Below, piece by piece: positions 7,029 through 15,640 of a stretch of 64,000 nt of DNA (position 1 is the stretch's first letter; every line of letters starts with the position of its first letter). Under the pieces are notes generated by a model, which did no database searches, was not told the DNA's origin, and saw nothing but the letters and a program-made list of their open reading frames with translations. The translations under genes and the position numbers were made by a program. This stretch comes from Phyllobacterium lublinensis (GTDB lineage: Bacteria > Pseudomonadota > Alphaproteobacteria > Rhizobiales > Rhizobiaceae): NCBI RefSeq assembly GCF_020164435.1, contig NZ_JAIUDQ010000005.1, positions 186,001 to 250,000 of the forward strand, in the 5' to 3' direction.

Positions 7029-8614
7029 CAAATTGTCCCCGCGTTTTCTGGGGCAATCGAGTGATCCACGCCGCCCATCATCAGGCCTACACGCTCGCGA
7101 TTCATTGCTTCGATCGGAACGGACTCCGATAGGTGGCCATGGACCATGGCTGCTATCCGGTCAGAAATATCGAACAATTCGTCGAGGTCCTGGCTGATTA
7201 CGATCACCGCCGAACCGCTGCGGGCAAGATCGACCAGGGCCTGACGTATATGCGCCGCAGCCCCGGCATCTACGCCCCATGTCGGCTGGTTGACGATCAT
7301 TACTGACGGGTTCCTGTCGAGTTCGCGGCCGATGAGAAACTTTTGCAGGTTTCCGCCGGAAAGTGCTGATGCATCTGGATTTTCCGCACTCTTGCGCACA
7401 TCCATTTGGGTCACGATGCGGCTGGTCGCGAGGGCCAGACTTCGCTCCGCCACGAGGCGAAGCGCGCCGCCGGTAAGGAACACCTTGCGGTCCGTAGAAT
7501 GGCGCGACAGCAGAAGATTATTGGTGAGGGACATGTCCGGCACTGCACCATGACCGAGCCGTTCTTCAGGCACGAAAGCCGCACCGAGTTTTCGCCGTCC
7601 CGAAATGCCGATCCTGCCGGCATCCGTTCCGCGAATGCGAATGATGTCCGGGCGCTCCTGCAGGACTTCGCCAGAAATCGCCTCGAACAATTCGCCCTGC
7701 CCGTTGCCCGCGACGCCGGCAATCCCGAGAATTTCGCCAGCCCGGACCGAAAGGTTGATATCGTGCAGCGAGACCGAGAATGGTCCGCGCGGCTTTTGCG
7801 ACAGGCCCCTTACCTCGAGCAGTGCGGCTTGCGTCGATGCGGCGGCCTCTGCCGGATGGCGGTCGATGACGTGAATGTCATTGCCAACCATCATCCGTGC
7901 CAGCGATGCTGCTGTTTGCGAACGTGGATCGCATTGGCCAACGACTTTGCCGTGGCGCAACACGGTCGCCCGGTCACATAGCCGCCTGACCTCCTCCAGC
8001 CTGTGACTGATGTACAAGATCGACTTGCCTTCCGATCGCAGGCGCTCCAGCGTCACGAAGAGGAGATCAGCCTCCTGCGGGGTGAGTACTGAAGTCGGCT
8101 CGTCCAGAATGATCAGATCGGGATTTTGCAGCAGGCAGCGGATGATCTCGATGCGCTGGCGCTCACCCACGGAAAGATCACCCACCAGCGCCTCGGGATC
8201 GACCGGCAACCCGTAGGCTTGACCGATTTCCCTCGCGCGGGTGGCGATCGTATCGAGCGGTGTCCTCTCGTCGAGTGACAGGGCGATGTTCTCGGCTGCA
8301 GTCAGCGCATCGAAAAGTGAAAAATGTTGGAAAACCATGCCGATACCGAGCGATCTTCCCATTGCCGGATTGGTGACTGTTACCTTTTGCCCTTTCCAGG
8401 CGATATCCCCGGACGTTGGCTGCAACGCGCCGAACAGCATTTTGACGAGCGTGGATTTGCCCGCACCGTTCTCACCGAGCAGCGAGTGGATTTCGCCCGT
8501 TCCGATCGCCAGGTTGATTTCGTCGCAGGCTTTGAGTGTCCCGAAGATTTTGGTGAGCTTGCTAGCTTCCAGAAGCGGTTTATCAGAGCCGTTTGTTATT
8601 GTTGTGCCTGTCAT
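7028..8614 (-). CDS. ABC transporter ATP-binding protein, tandem nucleotide-binding domains
   Basis: A 528-residue protein with two ABC domains. The first is complete: Walker A GENGAGKST, signature LSVGERQR, Walker B LIILDEPTS and an H-loop in YISHRLEE. The second has the reduced Walker A (GVAGNGQGEL), signature LSGGNLQK and a Walker B ending in VNQPTWGVD, where the catalytic Glu is replaced; this asymmetry is normal for RbsA/NupA-type proteins. First gene of the four-gene importer operon on the minus strand; an upstream gap of about 115 bases to the quinone oxidoreductase gene presumably holds the promoter. Confidence 0.9.
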   Translation of the reverse strand: MTGTTITNGSDKPLLEASKLTKIFGTLKACDEINLAIGTGEIHSLLGENGAGKSTLVKMLFGALQPTSGDIAWKGQKVTVTNPAMGRSLGIGMVFQHFSLFDALTAAENIALSLDERTPLDTIATRAREIGQAYGLPVDPEALVGDLSVGERQRIEIIRCLLQNPDLIILDEPTSVLTPQEADLLFVTLERLRSEGKSILYISHRLEEVRRLCDRATVLRHGKVVGQCDPRSQTAASLARMMVGNDIHVIDRHPAEAAASTQAALLEVRGLSQKPRGPFSVSLHDINLSVRAGEILGIAGVAGNGQGELFEAISGEVLQERPDIIRIRGTDAGRIGISGRRKLGAAFVPEERLGHGAVPDMSLTNNLLLSRHSTDRKVFLTGGALRLVAERSLALATSRIVTQMDVRKSAENPDASALSGGNLQKFLIGRELDRNPSVMIVNQPTWGVDAGAAAHIRQALVDLARSGSAVIVISQDLDELFDISDRIAAMVHGHLSESVPIEAMNRERVGLMMGGVDHSIAPENAGTI

Positions 8615-8730
8615 AATTCCCCGCGGCCAAGACCGTTACCGATCCTATGTCAGGCTGACTAAACTTGGAAAGTGTAAAACGTAAGGTTGAAGCCATTTAC
8701 GCACATTATTCGGGCATCAATCGCGATGGC

Positions 8731-9711
8731 TTAAGGAATAAGCACTGTTGTGCCGGTTGTTCTGCGAGCCTCAAGATCGCGGTGGGCGTCAGCGACATCC
8801 TTCAGAGCGTAGGTCTGGCCGATTTCGATGCGAATGATCCCTTTTGAGACCAGATCGAAAAGCTCCTTTGCGCCGTCCACCAGGGCGTCACGCGCCGCTA
8901 CATAAACAAACAATGTCGGCCTTGTCAGATAGAGCGAACCCTTGCGCGACAATATGCCGAGGTCGAAGGGTGGAACCGGTCCGGAAGACTGGCCGAAACA
9001 GACCAGCATGCCGCGCGGGCGCAGGCAATCCAGCGAGCCGTCGAACGTATCCTTGCCAACGGAATCGTAGACCACGTCGACGCCTTTACCGCCGGTCAAT
9101 TCTCTCACCCGTTCGGCAAAATTCTCCGTCTTGTAATTGATGACGTGATCGTAGCCGTGGTCCAGCGCCAGCTTGACCTTCTCATCGGAGCCGGCCGTAC
9201 CAATGACCGTCGCGCCGAGATGTTTTGCCCATTGCCCGGCAATCAGGCCAACGCCCCCGGCAGCCGCATGGAACAGTATGGTATCGCCTTTGCTTACTGG
9301 GAACGTCTGCCGCAACAGGTATTGCGCGGTGAGCCCCTTGAGCATCATTGACGCTGCGAGACGCGAGCTGACCGCGTCCGGTACCTGGACGAGACGATCC
9401 GCCGGGATCAGCCGTTCCTCGGCATAGGCCCCTATGGGATTCGTATAGGCCACGCGGTCGCCTGCCTTCAAATCCTTGACGTCCGGGCCAACCGCCAGCA
9501 CGACACCGGCCCCTTCATGCCCAGGAATCAGCGGCAGAGCGCTTGGCGATGGATAGAGTCCTGTCCGGTAATAGACATCGAGAAAATTGAGCCCGATGGC
9601 TTCATTGCGGATATGCGCTTCACCGGGTCCCGGCGCAGCGATGGAGATATCCTCATAGGTCAGTACTTCCGGCCCGCCGAGTTGATGAATACGAACAGCT
9701 TTGACCATCAT
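8731..9711 (-). CDS. NADPH:quinone oxidoreductase (zeta-crystallin-like, MDR superfamily)
   Basis: A 326-residue zinc-free medium-chain reductase. The N-terminal GroES-like domain begins MVKAVRIHQLGGPEVL, and the Rossmann part carries AAAGGVGLIAGQWAKHLG followed by GTAGSDEK, the NADPH-binding stretch. No structural zinc Cys cluster is seen, as expected for quinone reductases. The ATG at 9711 overlaps the TGA of the phosphatidylcholine synthase gene, so the two form an operon. One-electron quinone reduction or enone reduction are the known activities; the physiological substrate is not predictable. Confidence 0.88.
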   Translation of the reverse strand: MMVKAVRIHQLGGPEVLTYEDISIAAPGPGEAHIRNEAIGLNFLDVYYRTGLYPSPSALPLIPGHEGAGVVLAVGPDVKDLKAGDRVAYTNPIGAYAEERLIPADRLVQVPDAVSSRLAASMMLKGLTAQYLLRQTFPVSKGDTILFHAAAGGVGLIAGQWAKHLGATVIGTAGSDEKVKLALDHGYDHVINYKTENFAERVRELTGGKGVDVVYDSVGKDTFDGSLDCLRPRGMLVCFGQSSGPVPPFDLGILSRKGSLYLTRPTLFVYVAARDALVDGAKELFDLVSKGIIRIEIGQTYALKDVADAHRDLEARRTTGTTVLIP

Positions 9712-10430
9712 ACTTTCTCCGAACGTCCGAGATTGGGGAATGCCTGCATGACCGCCCCGATGCAGAACAGATAGATGCCTGTCACTGAAATGCCAATGCG
9801 GACCCAGAGCGGCGAATCGAGCTCCTGGAACAGCGAGATTGCGCCGAATCCGCACCACAGGAAGAATATGGCGAGATTGAGCGGTCGCAACCGCTGCACT
9901 CGCACGGGATGCAGGAAATAGACCGGCAGGAAGGACACGATTGCCGCAACAAGAACGATGCCGAAGGCCACCCATTCTCCGGGGCGTACAATGAACAGCG
10001 TGAAAACAATCATGTTCCAAACGACAGGGAACCCCTTGAAGAAGTTCTCCTTGGTCTTCATGCCCGTATCGGCATAGTAAATGGCGCTCGAAACCACGAT
10101 GATCGCCGCCGCAAGGAAGGACAATCCTTCGCCCATGAAGCCGCGCTGATACAGCGCAAAGGCTGGAATGAGCACGTAAGTCATATAGTCGATGATATTG
10201 TCGAGGAGTTCCCCGGACCAGTTCGGCAGCACATATTTCACTTCGAGCTTGCGCGCTATCGGCCCGTCGATGCCATCGACGAAGAGCGCAAGCCCGAGCC
10301 ACCAGAACATCGCTGTCCAGCTTTCTTCACTTGCCGCCACAACCGACAGAAAGGCGAGAAAAGAACCGGACGCCGTGAGCAGGTGGACCGAGAATGCTTT
10401 GGCCTGTGGGGCCGTCACTTTCTTGGGCAT
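9708..10430 (-). CDS. pcs: Phosphatidylcholine synthase
   Basis: A 240-residue integral membrane enzyme with the CDP-alcohol phosphotransferase signature: DGIDGPIAR, then eleven residues on GELLDNIIDY, providing the metal-binding Asp residues. Pcs condenses choline with CDP-diacylglycerol to make phosphatidylcholine in one step, a route typical of rhizobia and Brucella. About 7-8 membrane segments follow. The frame is open to a TTG at 10472, but the ATG at 10430 has AAGG at a suitable distance and gives the length of the Sinorhizobium enzyme. It is coupled to the downstream quinone reductase gene. Confidence 0.93.
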   Translation of the reverse strand: MPKKVTAPQAKAFSVHLLTASGSFLAFLSVVAASEESWTAMFWWLGLALFVDGIDGPIARKLEVKYVLPNWSGELLDNIIDYMTYVLIPAFALYQRGFMGEGLSFLAAAIIVVSSAIYYADTGMKTKENFFKGFPVVWNMIVFTLFIVRPGEWVAFGIVLVAAIVSFLPVYFLHPVRVQRLRPLNLAIFFLWCGFGAISLFQELDSPLWVRIGISVTGIYLFCIGAVMQAFPNLGRSEKV

Positions 10431-10621
10431 GACACCCTTGGGCAAGGTAGGTTTTTTCACGGTCCGCGCCAATCTGCTGCATGATAATTCGCCATTCGCT
10501 GGTATATCCTATCAGCGGCGAGCGATTTGCGATCAGCTTTTGTTGAAAATAGCCCAAAGCGCAAGCAATCAAGTAGATATAAACTGTTGAAAGCTCGATC
10601 AGCTTGGAAACGGAGGCAACC

Positions 10622-11818
10622 ATGACCGACACCAGAACCGATCCGATTGTTGTTGCGGGGGCTGGCCATGTGGGGTTGATTGCTGCTATCGCGATTGGCC
10701 AGGCCTTTGACAACGTCATCAGCTTGGGGACGATTCAGGGGGGCAATGACAAGCGCACTACCGCGCTCATGATGCCGGCGATCACGTTCCTGCAGAAGAT
10801 CGGCCTATGGGAAGCCATAGAGCCCCACGCCGCTCCCATCACGACCATGCGCATCCTAGATGGTACAAACCGGCTGATCAGAAGTCCCGCTGTGACCTTC
10901 GAGGCAAGTGAAATCAATGAAAGTGCGTTTGGATACAATATTCCGAACGTCACTTTGACGTCTGTCCTCAGCGATGCTTTGAAGCAATCGTCCATCAGGC
11001 ATGTCGCCGCTTCGGCCAGTCATTACCACGCAACTGATGGGGCGATCGCCGTCGAAGCCAGTGATGGTTCCTTTTACACCGCCAATATCGTGGTCGCCGC
11101 CGATGGCCGTTCATCGCTCGCGCGGGAGGCAGCCGGCATATCAGCGCGCACCTGGAGCTACAATCAGACAGCCATTGTGCTGAGTTTTAGCCATTCCCGC
11201 GAACATCATGATATTTCGACTGAATTTCACACCGAGCAAGGACCGTTCACGCAGGTACCCCTGGCCGGTAAGCGCTCAAGTCTGGTTTGGGTTACGGCGC
11301 CGGCTCATGCCGTGGAACTGCTGGAGCTCGATCGCAATCAGCTCGCCACCCGGGTTGAAGAACGAATGCAGTCCATGCTTGGTGCGGTCACGATCGACGT
11401 CGATCCGCAAAGCTGGCCGCTCTCGGGATTGGTCCCGACATCGTTCTCGCGCAACCGCGTGTTCCTTGCCGGCGAGTCCGCCCATGTGTTTCCGCCCATC
11501 GGCGCACAGGGTCTCAACCTTGGCGTGAGAGATGTCGAAACGCTGCTTGAAACGCTGCCAAATGATGGCACCGACCTTGGCGCTGCGTCGGTCATCTCAA
11601 CCTATAACCGCAAACGCAGGCCCGACATCATTGCGAGAACCGGAGCCGTCGATGCGCTCAACCGGTCGCTGCTGTCCGACCTGCTGCCAGTTCAGATGGT
11701 GCGCAGTGGCAGCCTGGAGCTATTGCGTACGTTCTCACCACTGCGCAGCTTCGTCATGCGCGAAGGCTTGCGGCCCGGGAGCGGCTTTCGCTTGCCCCTC
11801 AAAAGAGCCGTACACTAG
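10622..11818 (+). CDS. FAD-dependent UbiH/UbiF/COQ6-family monooxygenase
   Basis: A 398-residue flavoprotein with an N-terminal dinucleotide fold (VVAGAGHVGL), the central NADPH/FAD motif VVAADGRSSLARE and the third FAD motif FLAGESAHVFPPIGAQGLN. This places it among the ubiquinone-ring hydroxylases. Alphaproteobacteria use one or two such enzymes (UbiL, UbiM, UbiH) with broad ring-position specificity, and which one this is cannot be read from the sequence. The ATG at 10622 follows GGAGG at 10612-10616. It is transcribed alone, convergent with mntH. Confidence 0.85.
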   Translation: MTDTRTDPIVVAGAGHVGLIAAIAIGQAFDNVISLGTIQGGNDKRTTALMMPAITFLQKIGLWEAIEPHAAPITTMRILDGTNRLIRSPAVTFEASEINESAFGYNIPNVTLTSVLSDALKQSSIRHVAASASHYHATDGAIAVEASDGSFYTANIVVAADGRSSLAREAAGISARTWSYNQTAIVLSFSHSREHHDISTEFHTEQGPFTQVPLAGKRSSLVWVTAPAHAVELLELDRNQLATRVEERMQSMLGAVTIDVDPQSWPLSGLVPTSFSRNRVFLAGESAHVFPPIGAQGLNLGVRDVETLLETLPNDGTDLGAASVISTYNRKRRPDIIARTGAVDALNRSLLSDLLPVQMVRSGSLELLRTFSPLRSFVMREGLRPGSGFRLPLKRAVH

Positions 11819-11838
11819 ACCCTCCAGCCCAAAAGGGG

Positions 11839-13185
11839 CTAGGCCAGCACGAAGTCGCTCAGGAGCTTCACGTTCAAGCCGGCAATGACAACGGCAATGA
11901 ACATCGCGAAGGCCGAGAGCCAGCGTGGTGCGACAAGCGCGCCCATCTTTGCGTTGCTTGCCGTAAACATGACCAGGGGAAATACCGCGAACGAGAGCTG
12001 AAGGCTCAGGACAACCTGTGTCAGCACGAGCAGCTTCGCCGTCCCGTTTTCACCGTACCAGATCGTCACCAATGCCGCCGGGATGATGGCAATGCCCCGC
12101 GTGATAAGCCGCCGCAGCCAAGGCGCCAGCTTGATGTGCAGGAAGCCTTCCATGACGATCTGTCCGGCGAGCGTCGCCGTCACTGTGGAGTTTATGCCGC
12201 AGCAAAGCAGAGCAATGCCAAACAATGTTGGCGCGATGGCCAGTCCTAGCAATGGCGCAAGCAGGGAGTGCGCTTCGCCCAGTTCCGCAATGTCAGTCTG
12301 ACCGGTCTTGTGGAATGTCGCCGCCGCAAGGATGAGGATCGATGCATTGATCAGCAAGGCAAACATCAGCGCTATGGTCGAATCGATCGTGGCGTATTTC
12401 AGCGCCTGCCGCCTTTCGGGCAGAGTCGGGCCGTAGTTGCGCGTCTGCACAATGCCAGAATGCAGGTAAAGATTGTGAGGCATGACCGTTGCGCCAAGAA
12501 TACCCAGTGCCAGATAGAGCATCTCGGGGTTGGTCACGATTTCAGTTGTCGGCGCAAATCCCTTGATGACGGCGCCCCATTCGGGATCCGCCAGGAAAAT
12601 CTGGATGGCAAAGCAGACGGCAATCACGCCGAGCAGGGTGATGATCAACGCTTCGACCCAGCGGAAACCGAGCTTCTGCAGATAAAGGATGAGGAAAACA
12701 TCAAGCGCCGTGATGAGGACGCCGATCTCGAGCGGTACGCCGAAAATCAGGTTGAGGCCGATGGCCGTGCCTATGACTTCCGCAATATCGGTCGCGATGA
12801 TCGCGATCTCCGCCAGAAACCACAGTCCGTAGGCAACCGGCTTCGGATAAGCGTCGCGGCAGGCCTGCGCAAGGTCCCTGCCCGATCCGATTGCGAGGCG
12901 GGCACACAATGCCTGCAGCACGATTGCCATGATGTTGGAAACCAGCGCAACAACGAGCAGCGTGTAGCCGAATTTGGAGCCTCCAGCGAGCGACGTTGCC
13001 CAATTGCCCGGATCCATATAGCCGACTGCTACGAGGTAACCTGGACCAATGAATGCCGCGGCGCGGCGCCAACCTGGACCACTTGAACTTACGGCAATAG
13101 AACGATGAACGTCAGACAACGACGCTTCACCCTGTGCGTGCCGCCAACCCTCAGGTGTGTCGGCCGCCTGCCGTATTTGATCCAT
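11839..13185 (-). CDS. mntH: NRAMP-family Mn2+/H+ symporter
   Basis: A 448-residue protein of 11 predicted membrane segments with the two diagnostic metal-site motifs: [11 protein letters not shown] in the first helix and MPHNLYLHS in the sixth. It imports manganese with protons. The N-terminal cytosolic tail is long, about 40 residues. A strong promoter (TTGCGG, 16 bases, TATATA) and a palindromic site just after it lie upstream, in keeping with Mur control of mntH in rhizobia. AAGGGA precedes the ATG. Confidence 0.93.
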   Translation of the reverse strand: MDQIRQAADTPEGWRHAQGEASLSDVHRSIAVSSSGPGWRRAAAFIGPGYLVAVGYMDPGNWATSLAGGSKFGYTLLVVALVSNIMAIVLQALCARLAIGSGRDLAQACRDAYPKPVAYGLWFLAEIAIIATDIAEVIGTAIGLNLIFGVPLEIGVLITALDVFLILYLQKLGFRWVEALIITLLGVIAVCFAIQIFLADPEWGAVIKGFAPTTEIVTNPEMLYLALGILGATVMPHNLYLHSGIVQTRNYGPTLPERRQALKYATIDSTIALMFALLINASILILAAATFHKTGQTDIAELGEAHSLLAPLLGLAIAPTLFGIALLCCGINSTVTATLAGQIVMEGFLHIKLAPWLRRLITRGIAIIPAALVTIWYGENGTAKLLVLTQVVLSLQLSFAVFPLVMFTASNAKMGALVAPRWLSAFAMFIAVVIAGLNVKLLSDFVLA

Positions 13186-13204
13186 GAAATTCCCTTAATC
13201 GCAA

Positions 13205-13221
13205 TTGCAAATCATTCGCAA
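13205..13221 (-). promoter_or_regulatory. Putative Mur operator in the mntH promoter
   Basis: TTGCAAATCATTCGCAA is an inverted repeat (7 of 8 positions per arm). It lies immediately after a promoter-like TTGCGG-16-TATATA on the minus strand (13226-13253) and 20 bases before the mntH start, a position fit for repression. Rhizobial Fur homologue Mur binds comparable TGCAAAT-type palindromes before mntH and sitABCD; the assignment to Mur is inferred from gene and position. Confidence 0.5.
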
Positions 13222-13317
13222 CTATATATAGACATAATTTGCTGCCGCAAGTACCAAAACACAACCAAATAATGTGTGCTCCCGAATTAAGCCGGATGCC
13301 ACGCGCACATGGCGATG

Positions 13318-14262
13318 TCACGGAATCCAACCATGGGTCATGACATAGAGCCAGAGTGTCAATGTGACGATTGAGGCCACGGTCGTTGCCAGGATGCAGC
13401 TCGACGCTCGCTCCACCCAAACGCCATACTGATGCGCTATAACAAAAACGTTGGTTGCCGTTGGCAAAGCGGCCATCAGCATGGCCGTACTGACCCAGAT
13501 CGGCGGAAAGTCGCCCACCAGGCTGAGGATGCAATAGATCAATGCAGGTTGAATGAGAAGTTTCAGCGGGACGATGAGATAAAGTTCATTGGGAATGCGC
13601 CTCAACGGTCGCAAGGCAAGCGTGGCGCCCATGGCAAACAGTGCGCAAGGCGCTGCAGCCCTGGCGAGGAAGTCGATGAGCCTTTCTAGGGCAACGGGCG
13701 GCTCGAAGCCAATAATCGCCGAAGTTACTCCAAGAATGGTCGCGATGATGAAGGGGTGGCCGAAGATCTTCTGCAGAACGCCTATCGCGAGATCGCGTGC
13801 GGAGCGGTTGTCATTGCCGGATACCGCCATCATCGTTGGCGCCATGACGAAATGCAGCGTGTTGTCAAAACAGAAGATAAGCGCTACCGGCACCGCGGCA
13901 GGCGCGCCAAAGGCCAGAATCGCGAGCGCCGGTCCCATGTAGCCGATGTTTCCATAGGCGGCGGCAAGGCCCTGGATTGTACTTTCGTCAATCTTTCCGG
14001 TGCGTACGAAACCGACGAGGAACATTGCCAGAAAGATACAGAACGTTGATACGGTACAACCGATGATGAACGACCACTGCGTCAACTCGGCAACCGGGGT
14101 CTTTGAAAGGATCTGGAAAAACAGGGCCGGTAACGCCACATATACGATGAAGGTGTTCATCCATCCCAATGCTTCCAGAGGCTGGCGATTGATCCTGGCC
14201 ACGAAAAAGCCGAGAAAAATCAGTCCAAAGAATGGAAGCACAAGGTTGAATACGTCGAGCAT
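13318..14262 (-). CDS. AEC-family transporter (auxin efflux carrier superfamily)
   Basis: A 314-residue membrane protein with about ten segments in two halves. The first half has NTFIVYVALPALFF and the crossover-type NIGYMGPALAILAFG; the second begins at GHPFIIATILG and contains ALFAMGATLALRP. These are the hallmarks of AEC carriers, which move small organic acids or amino acids; bacterial members such as MdcF carry malonate. The substrate is unknown. It stands alone, divergent from hspQ. Confidence 0.85.
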   Translation of the reverse strand: MLDVFNLVLPFFGLIFLGFFVARINRQPLEALGWMNTFIVYVALPALFFQILSKTPVAELTQWSFIIGCTVSTFCIFLAMFLVGFVRTGKIDESTIQGLAAAYGNIGYMGPALAILAFGAPAAVPVALIFCFDNTLHFVMAPTMMAVSGNDNRSARDLAIGVLQKIFGHPFIIATILGVTSAIIGFEPPVALERLIDFLARAAAPCALFAMGATLALRPLRRIPNELYLIVPLKLLIQPALIYCILSLVGDFPPIWVSTAMLMAALPTATNVFVIAHQYGVWVERASSCILATTVASIVTLTLWLYVMTHGWIP

Positions 14263-14361
14263 GATGGGCTTTGAAGGTTGCCACGAGCAAGGCGGATGGG
14301 GAGTAGGTCTTTCGAACTCGCGGGATTTGACAGAAACAGATATCTACATCGAATGACGAGT

Positions 14362-14694
14362 ATGACACAGATACGACATGCAAAATTCCAGATCGGTCAG
14401 GTGGTCAGCCACCGGATTTTCGCCTTCCGCGGCATAATCTTCGACGTCGATCCGGAGTTCAACAATACGGAAGAATGGTATCAATCGATCCCGGAAGAGG
14501 TCCGGCCGCGCCGTGACCAGCCCTTCTACCATCTCTTTGCCGAGAACGCCGACAGTGAGTATGTCGCGTATGTCTCGGAGCAAAACCTGGTTCCGGATAC
14601 GACGGGTGTGCCGTTGAGGCATCCGCAGATCAAGAATGTGTTCGAGAAGCTGGAAAATGGCGTGTACCGGGTCAAGCGTCCGCACATCAACTAG
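14362..14694 (+). CDS. hspQ: Heat shock protein HspQ
   Basis: A 110-residue YccV/HspQ-family protein, with the family core QVVSHRIFAFRGIIFDVDPEF, NTEEWYQSIPEEVRP and QPFYHLFAEN, then YVAYVSEQNLVPD. HspQ was first described as binding hemimethylated DNA and later as an adaptor and substrate modulator of Lon. Two ATGs compete: 14353 and 14362; the second gives the usual family N-terminus MTQ-x-RHAKF. It ends before a bidirectional terminator shared with the convergent ialB gene. Confidence 0.9.
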   Translation: MTQIRHAKFQIGQVVSHRIFAFRGIIFDVDPEFNNTEEWYQSIPEEVRPRRDQPFYHLFAENADSEYVAYVSEQNLVPDTTGVPLRHPQIKNVFEKLENGVYRVKRPHIN

Positions 14695-14716
14695 TAAACC
14701 GCTGCCCGTGAAATGA

Positions 14717-14743
14717 AAAAGGGACGCTGACGCGTCCCCTTTT
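14717..14743. terminator. Bidirectional terminator between hspQ and ialB
   Basis: GGGACGC (14721-14727), loop TGAC, GCGTCCC (14732-14738), flanked by AAAAA on the left and CTTTTG on the right. It serves both convergent genes. Confidence 0.85.
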
Positions 14744-14745
14744 GC

Positions 14746-15366
14746 TTATTGGCCCGCCTTGGCTTTCGCCTGCTCGGCCTTCATCTTGTCTTCGAACTCC
14801 TTCTGACGCTTCTGGACTTCGTCCTGCAGTGTCTTCTGGCGCTGTTCGAGTTCGTTCTGCTGGATGCCGGGGCCGTCATAGGCCTGGGTAAAGCCGGTCA
14901 GAGCGACATTGATCGGGTTGGGCTTGTTCTGGAAGTTGACCGACGTCAAAGTCAGCTGATTGCCCTTCTTGAAGGAAGCAAGCAGCTCATCGGACAGCGC
15001 AACTTCCGAGATGCAGCGATCCGGGAAACAGATCGCGTAGTCGATCTTCTGGGTCTTGCCGCCATTGATCTGGAGACCAACACCTGGAGGAATCAAGCGG
15101 CCAGTCGGAACCGATACCTGGAAGATCTTGCGATTGATCTTGCCCTTGATCTCGATGAGATTGACGGCGGTCAGCAACTGGCCGCTGTCGGCCGTCACGA
15201 TGTTCTGCGTGTTGCAGATGTCGTTCTCTTCCTGCTTGGAACAAACCTTGAACCAACCCTGCGGCGCTCTCTGCTGCTGGGCTGTGGCTGGTACTGCCGC
15301 GGCGGCGAGTAATGCAATGGCACCCGCGATGGATGCGGTTGCAGCGAAAGTCTTAGGGGTGGACAT
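14746..15366 (-). CDS. Invasion-associated locus B (IalB) family protein
   Basis: A 206-residue periplasmic or surface protein with a signal peptide (ends VPATAQ), the family start APQGWFKVCSKQEENDIC, and the conserved Cys pairs (VCSK/DIC and YAICFPDRC). IalB proteins are widespread in Hyphomicrobiales; in Bartonella one assists erythrocyte entry, but most have unknown roles. The last 40 residues are a charged helix rich in Glu, Lys and Gln. ATG at 15366 is preferred to a TTG two codons upstream, with AAAGGA at a good distance. Confidence 0.87.
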   Translation of the reverse strand: MSTPKTFAATASIAGAIALLAAAAVPATAQQQRAPQGWFKVCSKQEENDICNTQNIVTADSGQLLTAVNLIEIKGKINRKIFQVSVPTGRLIPPGVGLQINGGKTQKIDYAICFPDRCISEVALSDELLASFKKGNQLTLTSVNFQNKPNPINVALTGFTQAYDGPGIQQNELEQRQKTLQDEVQKRQKEFEDKMKAEQAKAKAGQ

Positions 15367-15640
15367 GGTCAACTGGTTCCTTTCAGCGCACTTATCCGAA
15401 GTGTTTCTTGATCATCCTGATTTTGCTCGTCTGGCTTTGGTTACCAAATGCGGCAACAGAGTGACCCTTGATATCGAACGCCGTGTTACACTGCATGTTA
15501 ATGCAAATCCAGACTACTTTTGGCTGTCTTCCGGTTTCGCAGGCATCATTATACGCCTTCCGCCGCAGAATCGTCGTCAAATGGTAGTCTGTGGCACGAA
15601 TCAGGCTAAATCCCCGCTTTAAGAGCGCAAGGTTGAGACG

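Noticed and set aside
9712..10302. Fusion of an upstream domain to the quinone oxidoreductase
   Set aside because: The open frame simply continues through the phosphatidylcholine synthase gene in another phase; the true start overlaps that gene's stop codon (ATGA).
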